DNA of 64,000 bases from Plantago major (GCA_026545765.1 CM048840.1:17054765-17118764), one strand, 5' to 3'. Counted from the stretch's first letter, positions 12,201 through 25,560 are shown. Notes: a model not told the origin generated them from the letters alone. Made by a program: numbers and translations.

Positions 12201-15200
12201 GCTGCGCAACGTGGTGCAGCTTCTTCAGAGGATGAAAGGACCATTTCCAGTGACCTCGTGGACTTTCCTGACGTTACCAGCTCACAGGAGTTGATGGATG
12301 ACCATGATAAACACTGGATGTCAGAAGACGAGTCTGAGGCACATGCACTTTCTGGACTGGATTATAATCAATATTTTGGTGGCGGGGTGATGTATTGGGA
12401 CCCTTCCGATCATCCTGGGCCAAGTTTCTCACGCCCGCCCTCTCTTTGTTCGGATGATAGCTCCTGGGCTTGGCGTGAAGCAGATATGAACAGGGCTGTT
12501 GATGATATGGTTGCATTTTCGTCTTCTTACAGTACAAATGGCTTAACCTCTCCATCTGCTGCTTCCTACTGCTCCCCTTTTGACCCTTTGGGTTCGGGAG
12601 CTCTTAGTTATGTTGTGCCCGGAAGCGAAATTGGTGGCAAGGTTTTGCATTCATCCACGGCTATGAGTGAGGTTGTTGCAGAGGAAGGAGTCTCAGGTTC
12701 CGCATCATGTATAACGGGCGATGGAGATGTTAAGACCGTGGATTCACTTCCATATCCCATTTTAAGACCAATAATTATCCCAAATATGTCGAGGGAAAGA
12801 TCAAGGTCGGATTTTAAGCGTGGTTATGATCATAAAAGCCCTTGTGTCCCGCCAAACAGACGGGAACATCCTCGTATCAAAAGGCCACCTTCCCCTGTTG
12901 TTCTATGTGTTCCACGTGCTCCTCGTCCACCTCCACCTTCTCCAGCTGGTGATTGTAGAAGACACCGCGGTTTCCCTACTGTTCGGTCAGGTAGCTCAAG
13001 TCCAAGACACTGGGGGGTCAAAGGTTGGCTTCATGACGGAGTTAGTTTTGAAGAAGCTTGCATGCCTGCTGATGGGAGTGAAGTAATCTGGCCATCTTGG
13101 AGAAATAAAGGGCTCTCAGCTCGTCAACTGACACAACCTTTAATTGGGACCTTGTTACAGGATAGGCTTATTGCAATTTCGCAGCTAGCTCGGGACCAGG
13201 AACATGTAAAATCACTTGTATTTTATACCTGCTCTTTTTCTATCATGTCACGATGTCTTATCTATTTCTTTTACTTTTGTAACTTGTCATCTCAGCCAGA
13301 TGTTACGTTTCCTCTTCAACCACCTGAATCCCAGAACTCTTCCTCACACAAGGCATCTCTTTCACATGTTCATGATACTCTCCATGCTGAAATTGACACT
13401 TTCTGCAAACAGGTAAAATACTGGAAGAGTGTATTTGTTCTTCATGCACCCATAATTATGTTTCAGTTATCCTAGTAGAGATGTAAAAGTAGTATTGGAA
13501 TTGGTTAAGCTGCTGATGATCATAAATCTCTGCACTTCCTAAGGTTGCTGCTGAGAATATGTTCAAGAAACCTTACATTAATTGGGCTGTGAAGCGTGTT
13601 GCACGCTCTCTCCAAGTCTTGTGGCCCCGTTCTAGGACAAATGTTTTTGGTTCAAACGCCACTGGTTTGTCCCTGCCATCAAGTGACGTCGACCTTGTGG
13701 TTAGTCTTCCTCCAGTGAGGAATTTGGTAAGAATTTGTTAATTTAGCAGTTTATTCAATTGATTACATGAAAACTTTGGAGATGTCACCTTGTGGTCCAT
13801 TTGCAGGAGCCCATAAAGGAAGCTGGAATTTTGGAAGGACGCAATGGCATCAAAGAGACATGCCTTCAGGTAAGCAAGATGACTAGAAATGGATCACATG
13901 ATTTGTGCAAGGAAAAGTGATGCATGGTGTATATACTTTGGGGATGAAGCTTTGTTACAGCAAATAATTTGGAAAGAACATATAAGAATAATACTTTTCT
14001 TGGCTAATTTCTTTGTGCCGTCTTAATAGGCACATTATTGGCAACAAGTCTAAGAGAATCTAGTTGAGGCGGATGCTTTAAGTTTATACACATAATTTGA
14101 ATGGATCTATCTTGAATTCACTTTAGGCCTTGTTCGTACTCTCGAGAAAACTAGAACAGGATACTGAAGTCGAAAGATTAGACCAGGTTTTGGCTTTTAA
14201 CACACAATTAGGAAGCATATGCAGCATTTCTAGGGTGATACTCTTCATGCCTATACATCACGCAGTTACTTTACGGGGCTGTTAGATGAGGTTCTTTGGC
14301 CCTAGAAAGAGTTGCATAGAAAAGTAAATAGCATCCTGTAATCTAAGGTACGTGAGGAGGCACCTAATCCTACACACCATCAATTTAGTTTGAACGTATC
14401 AACTTTTTTTCTTTTAATTTGTTGTCTAATTGTCAAGTTAAACCAAAGGCAGTTTCACATGTTATCTGTGACTTAAAGTATGCTATTCTTGGGGCATGAT
14501 CATTAAGGTGGGTTGGCAACTGTGGAGGAGGACCATAATTTTTAATTGGAACATTACATTTCAAATTTTCTGAGTCTAGACTCTAGTTATGAAGTAACAG
14601 TAAAAAGGATAGGATGAGCAAAGTCAGTATAAAGTTGTCAATTCCTAGTCAGGGCTCAGACTTCTTGTGCTGTTTCTGTAGTGAGAGGAACTGTGCTGCA
14701 CTATTGTCTCCTAAGATCCCCCCCTCCCCCCCAAAAAAAAAAAAAAAAAATGTCTCCCAGTAACCTTGCATATTAAGTTTTTTCTAACTTCTCTCTTTCT
14801 GCAGCATGCTGCTAGATATCTCGCGAACCAGGAGTGGGTCAAAAGTGATTCCCTCAAGATTGTAGAAAATACTGCTGTAATATCTCAGTATCTTTTCTGC
14901 TATCTTAATCAGTAATCACAAATCTTTTCATTTTAGTTCCCACCTCATTGGCTGTTGCTTTCTAGATACCCATCATCATGCTTGTGGTGGAAGTTCCCGA
15001 TAATCTTGTCACATCCACTGTGCCAAATATTCAGATGCCCAAGGAGGAAGCCGAGCAACTGGCCTCCGCTTCTGAAGAAGGTGACCCATTTCCAATTGAT
15101 GCAAGCTTGGAGAGCTCTAGTTCACCAAAGTGGAGCAAGATAACAAATGATGCTGGTGATAGAGTTAAAGTTGTACGTCTTGACATTAGTTTCAAATCTC

Positions 15201-18065
15201 CTAATCACACTGGACTTCAGACTACTGGACTGGTAATTATTTACAGAGAAAGTTGTTATAACATAGGCTCTTGCATGTATTTACACCATGGAATGCTGCA
15301 TTCGTGTTCATATGTATCTATTTTTAAGTCTGCATCTGCATACAAGTTTTTTGGTCATGGTTCAGTTAAGTATAGAAGATGTACGTGCTTAGTCTGTGGT
15401 TCTGATATCACAGATTTTCTTTCAGGTTAAGGATCTTGTTGAACGCTTTCCTGCCATAACACCCCTTGCATTAGTGATTAAACAGTTCCTGGCTGATCGT
15501 AGCCTGGACCAATCCTATTCCGGTGGCTTAAATTCATATTGTCTTGTAAGTACATGTTATATGTAATTATGAATTATGTCGTGAATGAGTTGTTTCACTT
15601 CCCAGCAAGACACCTAACTTTATTGTATAGGTACCTGTTCGTTGGATTTTTGAGAGTAAATTTATGTGAAAGCTATTTCCGTCTTCTGTTTCTATGTATC
15701 AAGTTTGTGTCTGCATGAAGTCATGAACAATTTTTTTTGATTCCATGGTAGTATCGTATGATGAAAGTAAAATCAAACTATCAAAGACAGCTAAGGTCAT
15801 CACCCTGCATTTTATACATATACCTTATTAACCCGTGCCTTTAATTTTTCCAATCATCCTGAAATTACAAATTATTGGTTCTTCGAGATAGATTTTTACT
15901 GATTGAGCATAGAATTAGTTGTGCTGGTTGTCTGCTTTTACTCTGTTTTCCAGTAGTCACTTCATTTGTTAGCCACAGATAGATAACAACTAGATTACCA
16001 TTAATTCTAGGACACTGACTTTTTTTTACCTACTTTAGATATGTCCAACATCTCTGTAAGTGGTACCTCATCCTAGAAATATGTTTTGATTGTAGATATG
16101 ACCATTTTAGATGTCAGTTTTCTAGTTTATGTCGGCATCGGTTGAATGTAATGGTTCATTGCAAATTGAATAACTTGGCAACTTGATGCTGATGCCCTTT
16201 TATGCATACTATTTTGCTGCATAGCTGTTTTGCTCGTCTTACACCTTATTAAAATGTACTAGTTTGACCTGTCTCCTGATACCCATTTTGGCAGATATTG
16301 CTGATCACCCGTTTTCTGCAGCATGAGCATCATCATGGTCGCCCTACTAATCAAGTATGCTTACATGTCTTTCGCCCAAAGGTCTACCTTAGTTGCTATA
16401 TGCCATTTCCCCTTTGATTTGATTTTTTGGTTATGTTTTGAGACAGCCTGGAATACAAGGCACTGGTATTGGCACAATACGCCTGAGTAAAAATAAATTT
16501 TCTGTTTGTTTTACATATCCGTATCCAGTAACATATATATTAATCTATCACCTAGATGTTACATAGGGTTTCTGTTCATACTACCACTAATTTTCAACTG
16601 GGAGGCCATTCTCATGCGTATATAGGGTAAACGATTTTTTTCCCCATGTATAAACAGTGGGTGGCACTGGCATGTTTGCGCATATAGTTGAGATGGAAAA
16701 CATGTATTTGTCAAAACAATGATTATTCAATCTAAATAATGTTTCAACCTTTTAATTTATAAGCATCCGTAACTCATGCCACAGCTCATGTTGCGTGTAG
16801 TCTCCATTGCCGTGGAACACATGTTAGTTTCACATATTATAATTGGAATGCAGTGACAACTTGAGGATACTTAGAACCCTGATATGGGCCTAGTAAAATT
16901 TGTGACAACTTCTTTTGTTCCATATGTGAGCACCTATGTCATTCTAATTTACATGGCCGTTTCATATATCAGGTTTAGTTGTCTACCATATCATTTGATA
17001 CATATCAGCATGATTTAGGTGCTTGTAACCATTTTTCTGCTAACATGAACAATGCACCCTTTCCTATGTGTGTTATTATTATGATCTTGAACTAATGACA
17101 CAGCTGACATAAGTAATATTTTGTGGGCTGAGTTATTAAACATGTCTTCCAATTTTAAATTTTGTAGAACTACGGGAGCCTCCTGATGGACTTCCTCTAT
17201 TTCTTTGGGTAAGTTGAGCCTTCTTTTGTAGGTCTGATATTATTCAAATCCTTCCTTGCCACTGCACAAAGAACTACACTAATATTCAATTGTATTCTGA
17301 TTAAATGTCCACTTATATTTTATGAGGAAATGCCTAAACGTAGTTATCTTGGACCTATATCTGCTTCAGGAATGTATTTGACCCACGTCAAATGCGCATC
17401 TCAGTACAGGGAAGTGGAGTATATTTAAACAGGGAACGGGGCTGCAGGTAAGCTTCAATCTGTTTGTTTTAGTTTCATCAGATCCCAGTTGGTACCACTT
17501 AATTAACTGCTAACGGTTTTTACAGTATTGATCCACTTTACATCGACGATCCACTTTTTCTTACAAATAATGTTGGGAGGAATTGTTTCCGCATTCATCA
17601 GTGCATAAAGGTCAGCTCATCTCCTTATGTTGATCATCACCATTCTTTTGAAAAAAAAATTTCTAGTAGATAAAACTTACATTTATATCAGGCATAAAGC
17701 TTAGGAGCCATTTCACTTTTCTCTTTAACTTGTTTTGTTATCCGTAAATCTCACGAGTGCTCCTGGAGTAATAATGTATATCTGCCATCCGTGTTGCTAA
17801 TGTCGTTTTTTAAAATACCACCATTTATTTCATGTTACTAACGGCGATAATAATCTGTGAGGTGAATTAGCTTTCTTGGAGTTTCTCTTCATACAATTCT
17901 CCAATATTATAATGTAGTTTTTTGATTCAGGCTTTTGCTGATGCTTATATGATGCTTGGTAATGAGTTATCGTGCCATTCAAATGGGGATGTGGTAGATG
18001 TCAAGTCTACTTGCAAATTACTTCCCAAGATTATCCCCAGCATTGGTAATTTGGAAGGACCTTGA
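9254..18065 (+). CDS. MEE44: Nucleotidyltransferase / noncanonical poly(A)-polymerase-like protein, 15 exons
   Basis: Exons by eye: 9254-10066, 10417-10959, 11036-11134, 11244-13205, 13296-13412, 13544-13726, 13807-13869, 14805-14876, 14966-15232, 15426-15545, 16295-16354, 17168-17208, 17370-17447, 17526-17610, 17931-18065. All have GT-AG ends and join in frame to about 1545 residues; most introns are phase 0. An in-frame GTG lies upstream at 9209, but ATG 9254 (MASKQNLLDSLTSHISLYHA) is the plausible start. The long middle is low-complexity with a basic patch (RRKKKGKKRNKK). The catalytic Pol-beta fold is in the last third: GS at ~1214-1215 and DVD at ~1226-1228, with D1357 (VVRLDISF) as likely third carboxylate. 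A PAP-associated domain follows (SGGLNSYCL, then LLMDFLYFFG, FDPRQMRI). Architecture fits Arabidopsis MEE44 (AT4G00060), whose biochemical role is poorly defined. Substrate is unknown. Confidence 0.85.
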
Positions 18066-19205
18066 TATTGCTGGGATGATATTTCTCAAGGTATTTTCAG
18101 AACACTTTGAATGGATTGAGATATGCTAGTCTGTTCAGGTGTTCCGGAATTTCCAAAAGAGATAGAATGAGAACAGATTGGGCACCTCTGGAGTTCTAAT
18201 CCACTTCCAACCGTACTCTGCTTTTCCTTACACCTTGCCAATTATTCATCAACCAAAGTAATACCAGAAAGACAGAAGCAACCAGCTGTATTAAGGTTCA
18301 ATAATGTTGAAGATCACTCTCCAATTTCCATACTATACCTTGTCAATTATTCATCAACAAAATTAAGGGTAATACAAAAAAGGAACTTTCATGAATTAGA
18401 TTTACAAACAAGTTCCTACTGAGAGGCTATGATCAACTACAATACTTTAACTAAGCCATAAGTCAAAATAAGATGCTTTGACCAGTTGACTGGTAAGAAT
18501 TAGTGTGTGCACGTCACGCTCCGTTATTCCGTTGGAAATATATTATAATACTAAAAATTGGGAACTAGACCAAAATTGAGAAAGAAGATTTGATCAATTC
18601 CATTTTGATGAATTAGGGTTCTTGAGCGATTCTGCTTACTGAATACTGAATGTGGTTTCTTTTATTTTGTTTTAAATGTTACTTGCTCTGGCCCGTCAAT
18701 AGCTGTCCATTTGATTTTTGTTGACTTTCTTAATGATCCGTTCGAACACAAATTAATCCTAAGCTATAACAGGAAAAATAACTAAAAAAATTGTATTATG
18801 AAAGTAAACATGTTATGCGACTACACATTCATGATAGGATTTCCTGAATTATTTTTCCTGTATGGTTTAAAATTAATTTGTGGTCAAATGGGACCAAAAA
18901 AGTTGAAAGAAAACGAAATGAGAAACTGTTTATTGCTAGAAGGGAGCTATTTTATTTTATCTTATTTTAGTTTTTAATTTTATTTTTTTGATTTTTATTT
19001 TTTTAAAAGTCTTATTACATTATTTTCACCGGACTGTGATTCACACGTGAATCTGATTGATCAACTGCTCAAAGTACCTTATTGGGCGTTTGGCCAAGTT
19101 AAAGCTTATTTGTACATGACATTCTTTAAAGTATCTTTTTGGTATTTTACCCACCAACGTAGTACCAGAAAGAGAGGAGCTAGAACTGATGCCAGTTGTA
19201 CCAAG
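18066..19205. other. 3' flank with a duplicated 3'-UTR-like segment
   Basis: Presumed 3' UTR of the upstream gene followed by spacer. A segment at about 18,250-18,315 (AATACCAGAAAGACAGAAGC ... AATGTTGAAGATC) recurs, diverged, at about 19,150-19,225 (TAGTACCAGAAAGAGAGG ... TATGTTGAAAATC). No gene is seen. Confidence 0.45.
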
Positions 19206-19464
19206 TTCAGTTATGTTGAAAATCAGGATGTAAAATAGAAATAACAAGTTGTTTACATTGAGTCATGGACCAGTATAGTCAATAATTCCTGTGTTCTGTT
19301 AATCTCGTTGTATGATATATGAGTTATTTTACTAATTAGAGTAGTACACATCTCAAAAACGAACACATTTTATTGTTCTTAGAAGTTAGGATTTGTATCA
19401 TTCTTAAATAATGAAGTTAGATGCATCGAAATATATTATTTGTGGCTTATATTCATGTGGAAGT

Positions 19465-20877
19465 GAGCTGATGATGTGCTACTGTTTGCCAGAGGAGATG
19501 CTATGTCAGTGGACTTGTTCATGAGATGTTTCAATAGTTTTTCTGCTTCTACAGGTTTATACATTAATCCAGATAAATGCTATGCTTACTATGGTGGAGT
19601 TGCGGATGAGGTTAAGCAGCAAATACATGCTATTGCTGGTATTCAAGAAGGGATTTTACCTTTCAGATACTTGGGCGTCCCATTAACCAGTAGAAAGTTA
19701 TCTGTAACACTGTCAGCCGTTGATTGAAAAAATTGTTGCAAGAATTAGGCATTGGAGTGCTCGATTGCTGAGTTACGGAGGTAGATTGCAGCTTATTAAG
19801 AGTGTTCTTTTTGCTGTAACGAATTATTGGCTACAATGCTTTCCGCTTCCTAGAAAGGTTTTGCAGCAGATTGAGGCTTAATGTTGATCTTTTTAATGGA
19901 GTGGGAGTGAAGAGATTACAAGAAAATCACTGATAGCGTGGGAAGATATTTGTAGTTTGAAAAGAGAAGGGGGCTCAATTTAATTTCTTTGGGTGACTGG
20001 AACAGAGCCAATCTTTTGAAACTGCTTTGGAATATTAGTGGGAAAGCTGATAGTCTATGGGTTAAATGGGTGCACTCTTATTACATTGCACAAGAGGATG
20101 TTTTGACTTTTGACAGCTTTGGTTCACACAGCTTGCTCCTGGATTCTTAAAGGGATCCTCAAATGCAGACAATTGATGCAGCATAGTGATTCTTGGAATA
20201 AAATGTTGCTGGGTAATGTTTATAAACTCAAGTTGCCAGAAGGAGGATGTCAATTGGAAATAATTATTGTATGGTTCTCCTACAAGACCTCGCGATCAAT
20301 TCACGACTTGGATGGCATGTCATGGGCGCCTGGCGACAAAAGACCGTCTGTATAGATTTGGAATGATTCATGATGTTACTTGCTGTTTTTGTTCTCACAA
20401 TGAAACCCTGTAGCACCTATTTTTTGATTGCAGTCACAAGCACAGTTTGTGCCCAAATTCTCCAATGCTTGCAAATTGATCATAATCCTGGTGTTTGGTC
20501 AGAAGACCTTGAATGGGTGCTAGCTCACTGTAAAGGTAAAGGGCCCAAGTCTTAAAGTTAGCTTTTGCTGAAACAATTTACGGTGTGTGGTGTTATCGAA
20601 ATGCGAAGTGTTTTGGTAAGCAGATAGATATAAGTTCCATAGTTCACACAATCATGGATATGATAGTGTATAGAGCTTGGACTTATCCGGAACTTAAGCC
20701 CCATATTGGACGCTTAATGTTGGATAATGAGATTTGAAAAGGCCTAGTACAGGTTAGCTATGATCTTTTTGGATTATGTTAGTTTGGGCTGGACCACTTT
20801 TGGGTCGCCTTTTTGTACGTACTTGTTTTTGGATATACGAAAGTTTGCTCGGGTTCCAAAAAAGAAAAAAATATTAT
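19465..20877 (+). mobile_element. 5'-truncated LINE (L1-type) reverse transcriptase remnant, copy A
   Basis: Coding similarity starts abruptly at the reverse-transcriptase catalytic motif (ADDVLLFARGD, the F/YADD box) and continues as CFNSFSASTGLYINPDKC, LPFRYLGVPLTSRKL, SVLFAVTNYWLQCFPLP, with later zinc-knuckle-like and WxxCH fragments, in several frames with stops. It ends in an A-rich tail near 20,860. The missing 5' portion plus 3' A-rich end are typical of LINE insertion. It is non-functional. Confidence 0.8.
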
Positions 20878-22430
20878 TAGAGTTTAGTGATGTTGAAAAT
20901 CTGGATGCAAAATAGAAAAAGAAATTATATAAAGCCAATGTTCTCTATGATCTAGAATAATTCTGTTTTCTGGTTACATCAGAGTAGTAGACATTGAGCC
21001 AATGAAATTGTTCCGTGTGTGTTTGGATATGTATTATTGTTAAATAATTCTATCTTGCCATATCTGCACAGGAACATGAATTAAACAGCATGAAAAATGT
21101 TAATTGTGGCTGATATTTCATGTGAAGATCTACACAATCCCCTTCCAGAATATAAGATGGGGTCATGAATGAGCTCAGTGCCTCCCCTGTGAATCTTATT
21201 AGAAGCACGTACCACGATGCATGTCAGAGCTTATAAATGGTAATATCTCTTTTTATGTTGTAGTAGACATTTCTCTCCCAGTAAGCAAATTACACAAGTC
21301 TTTGAATCTAAGGACAATATCAATTATTGGTTAAGAGTGTCCTCTTTGCTGTAACTAACTACTGTTTACAATGTTTTCCATTTCCTAAAAGGGTCTTGAA
21401 ATACATAGAATCACTGTGTAGATCTTTTTTATGGAAAAGGACTGAGGAGATTCCAAGAAAATCACCCATAGCTTGGCAGAATGTTTGTGTTTCTAAAAGA
21501 GCAGGGGCCTAAGGCAAAACCTTATTTTTTTTGGAGAGTGGAACAAAGCTAATCTTCTCAAGTTACTGTGGAACCTCAGTGGAAAAGCAGATAGTTTATG
21601 GGTCAAATGGGTTCATGACTTCATTCCTATTATATTGCAGAAGAAAGCATCATGACAGCTCCAATACCCATGTCCTGTTCCTTGATTCTTAAGGGCATTT
21701 TGAACTGTAGACATTTGGTTTAAAACAGTGATGTGTGGGATAGATTGATGACTGGGAAATGCTTATAAACCTAGGCTTATTTATCAGGAGCTTAAGGGTG
21801 CTAGGGATGATGTTGTTTGGAAGAAGTTGCTGTATGGTTCACCTGCCAGACCTTGAGCTCAGTTTGCTTTATGGATGGTGTGTCATGGGAGACTAGCCAC
21901 ATAAGAAAAGATTGGTCAGGTTTGGGTTGATTCAAGATTCTGCTTGTTGCTTCTGTACTCGAACAGAAACCATGTCACATTTGTTTTTTGGCTGCCCAGT
22001 AACCTGTAGAGTGTGGATTATGGTATTGGCTGGCTGCGTATAAGACACTCTCCAGGTTTATGGCAAGGAGAATTAGATTGGGTTCTGGCGCATAGTAAGG
22101 GAAAGGGATGGAACTTGGAAGGCAAAACTGCTGAAACTTGCATTTACTGAGACCATCTATGGAGTTTGGTGCTATCGTAATAACAAGTGCTTTGGTCAGG
22201 CTGTAGATAGTGAGTCCATTGTTCAGAAAATTATAGATACAATATTTTATAGTCATGGATTTATCCGGCAGTCAAGGTCCATGTTGGACGTTTGATGTTG
22301 GAAAACTAGTTTTGTTGCAGGTTACTCCGTTACTGTGTTTACTTGCTTGTTTTGCCAGGTTGGGGCTGGACCACTTGCTTGGTTTGTGTACAATGCCAGT
22401 TTTGTGAAACAAAATAAAGTTACGTTGAAG
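20878..22430 (+). mobile_element. LINE remnant copy B in a tandem duplication
   Basis: The leading segment (20,878-21,120; GATGTTGAAAATCTGGATGC ... GAGTAGTAGACATTGAG) matches 19,210-19,455. LINE coding similarity resumes at ~21,333 (SVLFAVTNYCLQCFPFPKR) and runs to ~22,420 with the same order of motifs as copy A, again full of stops. The reverse-transcriptase part equivalent to 19,467-19,796 is deleted. It ends with GGCTGGACCACTTG as in copy A. Shared flanks suggest tandem segmental duplication rather than independent insertion. Confidence 0.7.
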
Positions 22431-22653
22431 GATGCAGAATTTGCTGAAAATCTACAGCTTGCTGGATAAAAATAAGAGGGGAACAAGAGCTTTGCATCAA
22501 AATTTGAAATTTTCTTAAAGTTTTAGAGTAAGTATAGTAAAAGAATAGATTTTCCTAATCTATAAGAAAATCTAGTTTTCACAGTAAAGAACCGGTTATA
22601 AACACTATAAACCGGTTGTTAGCTTTTATATAAATACTTCAAATAAACAACAA

Positions 22654-22747
22654 ATTCTCTTACTTACAAAATTCAACCATCTTTATCTCTTTACAAAAAA
22701 AGTTCTCTTACTTACAAAATTCAACCATCTTTATCTCTTTACAAAAA
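22654..22747. repeat. Short tandem duplication (~48-bp period)
   Basis: TTCTCTTACTTACAAAATTC through CTTTATCTCTTTACAAAAA occurs twice in a row, at 22,654 and about 22,702, nearly identical. It lies directly upstream of the NHL fragment in what may have been its leader. Confidence 0.7.
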
Positions 22748-22757
22748 CCAAAAAACC

Positions 22758-23119
22758 AGTGAGAGAAATATTCTTACTCTCTTTATCCACAACTCCACCC
22801 ACTGCCATCCTCACCCGTACCTCGCCGCCCATCCGCTGCCGCCCGCCACTATCAGAAGCACCGCAGCACCATCGCCGTGATTCTCCTCGGTTTCATCGCC
22901 TTAGCCGCCGTGAACATCCTCTACCATCCAATCCGACCGGCATTCACCGTCACATCACTCAAACTCCTCCAATTAAACCTGACCGCAAATCCGCTGGACA
23001 ACACCACACATCTGGCCGCAAAGATGAACCTCACTCTCGCCGTGAAGAATCCGAATGAGAAGATCGAATTCACCTACGATCCGGTGACGATTTCTCTGTA
23101 CTCGAGATCGATGACTTAA
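22758..23119 (+). pseudogene. NHL / LEA2-family (NDR1/HIN1-like) gene fragment
   Basis: Read in the frame ending at 23,119, a basic cytosolic piece (RRPSAAARHYQKHRST) is followed by a single membrane span (IAVILLGFIALAAVNILY) and the start of an LEA2 domain: FTVTSLKLLQLNLT, LAAKMNLTLAVKNPNEKI, YDPVTISLYS. This is the plant NHL layout, which normally exceeds 200 residues. No ATG begins this frame (a TGA stands at 22,757-22,759) and it stops just after the first third of the LEA2 domain. It is therefore a truncated gene or pseudogene. Confidence 0.65.
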
Positions 23120-25326
23120 GTGCTTGTCCTGATTAGTAGAAAGGGGAAATAGATCGGGCATGATTAGAGATTTATGATGGGGACATTTGAGTTGAATTGT
23201 GCTTGTTGTATGATTTTGTGTTGCAGCCTTCTTGTGAGAGAGGGTTGTTAAACGCAACACGTTTTCGGCTAAACGCAACACAAATATTTTGTAAGTTGAC
23301 GGAAATGCTCTTAGCTAAAAAATAAACTTATGAAATACGAAAAAATTTAAAAAACTCGTATATGCAAATACGAAAACATTATGCGAACATGTACGGACAC
23401 TAAATAACAATAGTAAACACAAATCGAATAAAATTTTGAATTTTTTTTTTCGAAAAATATTTCGGTTATAAAAATATTTACAAAAATCTTAAAGTAATTT
23501 CGAAAAAATAAAAAATTAAAAAAAAAGGGGACTTATGAAATGGCCGGTTTTGTATGTGAAAAGTCAAAATGTGATACTTGTTCCGGGACGGAGTAATTAA
23601 TATATATACATACACTTTTTTAAAAAAATAAATCCGGCCGATTCCGATAGAAATTGAGCTACCGGACCATGGAAAGCGTGTAAGTAGTCGTCATTGCTCA
23701 CATGTGACAACTCGTCATTGCCACCACTAACTCGCGTATAAGTGGCAAGATTCTTTGGAATCCAGCATTCCGACGACTATTTAACCGGATTCCGACAATT
23801 TCTTATAAAAAAATTTTAAAAAATTATTACTAATGTATTAGTGTAATTTTTTTTACACAATGACCATCATAGCTACCATAATATTCATACATATTCAATG
23901 TTGTAGTACTATTTAAAATAATATTGTCTAAGTTTGAATGTGTGCCTTTATTTTGTAAAATTGTTTAAATTAATTTTTTCACAACTATGAAAAGCATGGG
24001 TATTCTTTGCAAATTATTGAAGTGTTGATTTCTTTTGTTATTTTTCAAGAAGTCTATATAGTAAAATGTGTTTGCCTTTAACAATACCTTTTCTGATTTA
24101 ACTCCAATTTCCAGTATCCACTTCTTTAGCTAGGTGAGGTGCCCAACTGCCTTGTACTGAGGTAATATTTTTGACGGTTTTTAACAATGGTTGGATTTAC
24201 TAATTGTTTATTAATTCGGATTGGAGTTGAATTTAAGAGTTGATTTGGCTGTTTTCAGTGGTTACTTGTTGAGAAATTGCAATTTTAGGCTAAATTGTAA
24301 TCAATGGCTATGATCGTGGTGGTTTTGTACTCAACTCTTGCCCTTTTCATTGTGTACAAGATAGATCCCTAATTTAGAAATTCCGAATGTATTTGGTTGG
24401 TTTGATTTCATACAGCTGAATGTGTGATGTTGATTCTGGATGTTTTGGTATTTCTGCATGTTTGGTTCTAGGTAATTTTCTCTACTGGATAATGTTTTAT
24501 AACCCAACCTCCCCAAAACACATATTTTTCGACTTGATCGTCACTGTCACTGTTCTTGATCAAATGTGGTTCACTCAGCTAGAACTGCTGCTTTTGTGTA
24601 GAGAAAATCTACGGTTTTTGTCGTGGGTGTATAATTTTCACAATTTGAGTTCTCTCTGTGGTTCAGGATGGATCTTATTTCATCCAAATTTATCCTATAA
24701 CTATTCGTGATATCCTTGTTCTAGTGCCTGGATGAGTATGTGTTCAGTGTCTAATAGTATTTCTTTCTTTCTTCTCGTGTTACACTTTTGACTGTACCAT
24801 GATTGCGTCAGCGTGTCTATTTCTGTGGGCATGAAGTAGTAGACTTAGTATTCTGGTCTGATGTGTTTCGAGATACATATATCTGTAACTTATGCTGGTC
24901 TTAGATTGAAGGTTGTTAGTTTATCGAATTCTGGCTAATTGTCTTTTCTGATGGTCATTAAGAGAAATTGCAGAAATCTGAGACCTTAAAGAAAGGTGTG
25001 TGTAGTCTCTGTTTCATGGTGACTTTGGGAATGATTGTCTAGGAGTATCTCTGAGTAGAGAACCATCATTGTTGACACCTTTACTTTCTTTCTTGAATAT
25101 GATATATAACCATGGTCATCTATGGACTGAGAAGATATAAGAATATAATGTGGTGCGTTATTACTATGACATGTATCTGATTACTGTGTTAATTTAGACA
25201 TTGGTTGCAACGCTTGGGACATGAATGTATCTCACGATGATAAGATCTTACTGTTATTAACTTTGAACTGCATGTTAAGGGATTACTAGTAAAAATGTTA
25301 CTAATTATTGTTCTTTGTTTTTGCAG
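23120..25326. other. Long non-coding stretch
   Basis: About 2.2 kb without a supportable gene. A GGGACGGAGTA end like a Stowaway terminus sits near 23,585 with no matching left end, so it is a fragment at most. The stretch before 25,327 ends in a polypyrimidine/TTTTTGCAG acceptor and could be a former intron. Confidence 0.4.
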
Positions 25327-25560
25327 CACCACTGCGACCTTCAGCTGCCATTAATCCCCAGGCTGCAGCCCGTTCCATTGAGCATTCACTGCCAGATCTT
25401 ATTGCTGGTGTGATCTTTGTTTCTTTTAACAAATCCATATTTCCCTTATAAGTTGTCCTTGTAGTTACCTGCTTTTGCAGAGCAGAAGCAAAGCAAGAGG
25501 GAAATTAGTCGAGGGGGAACTCGAGTTTCAATTAAGTTTCACTCCACCCGATCTCCGATC
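25327..25560 (+). pseudogene. Orphan exon-like fragment(s), family not recognised
   Basis: Directly after TTTTTGCAG, an open stretch reads APLRPSAAINPQAAARSIEH then SLPDLIAG. After an apparent intron (GTGATC ... TTTTGCAG at ~25,409-25,480) it continues AEQKQSKREISRGGTR. Two flanking splice acceptors and clean codons suggest genuine exons of a lost gene. No start, stop or remainder was found nearby and I do not recognise the protein. Confidence 0.4.
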
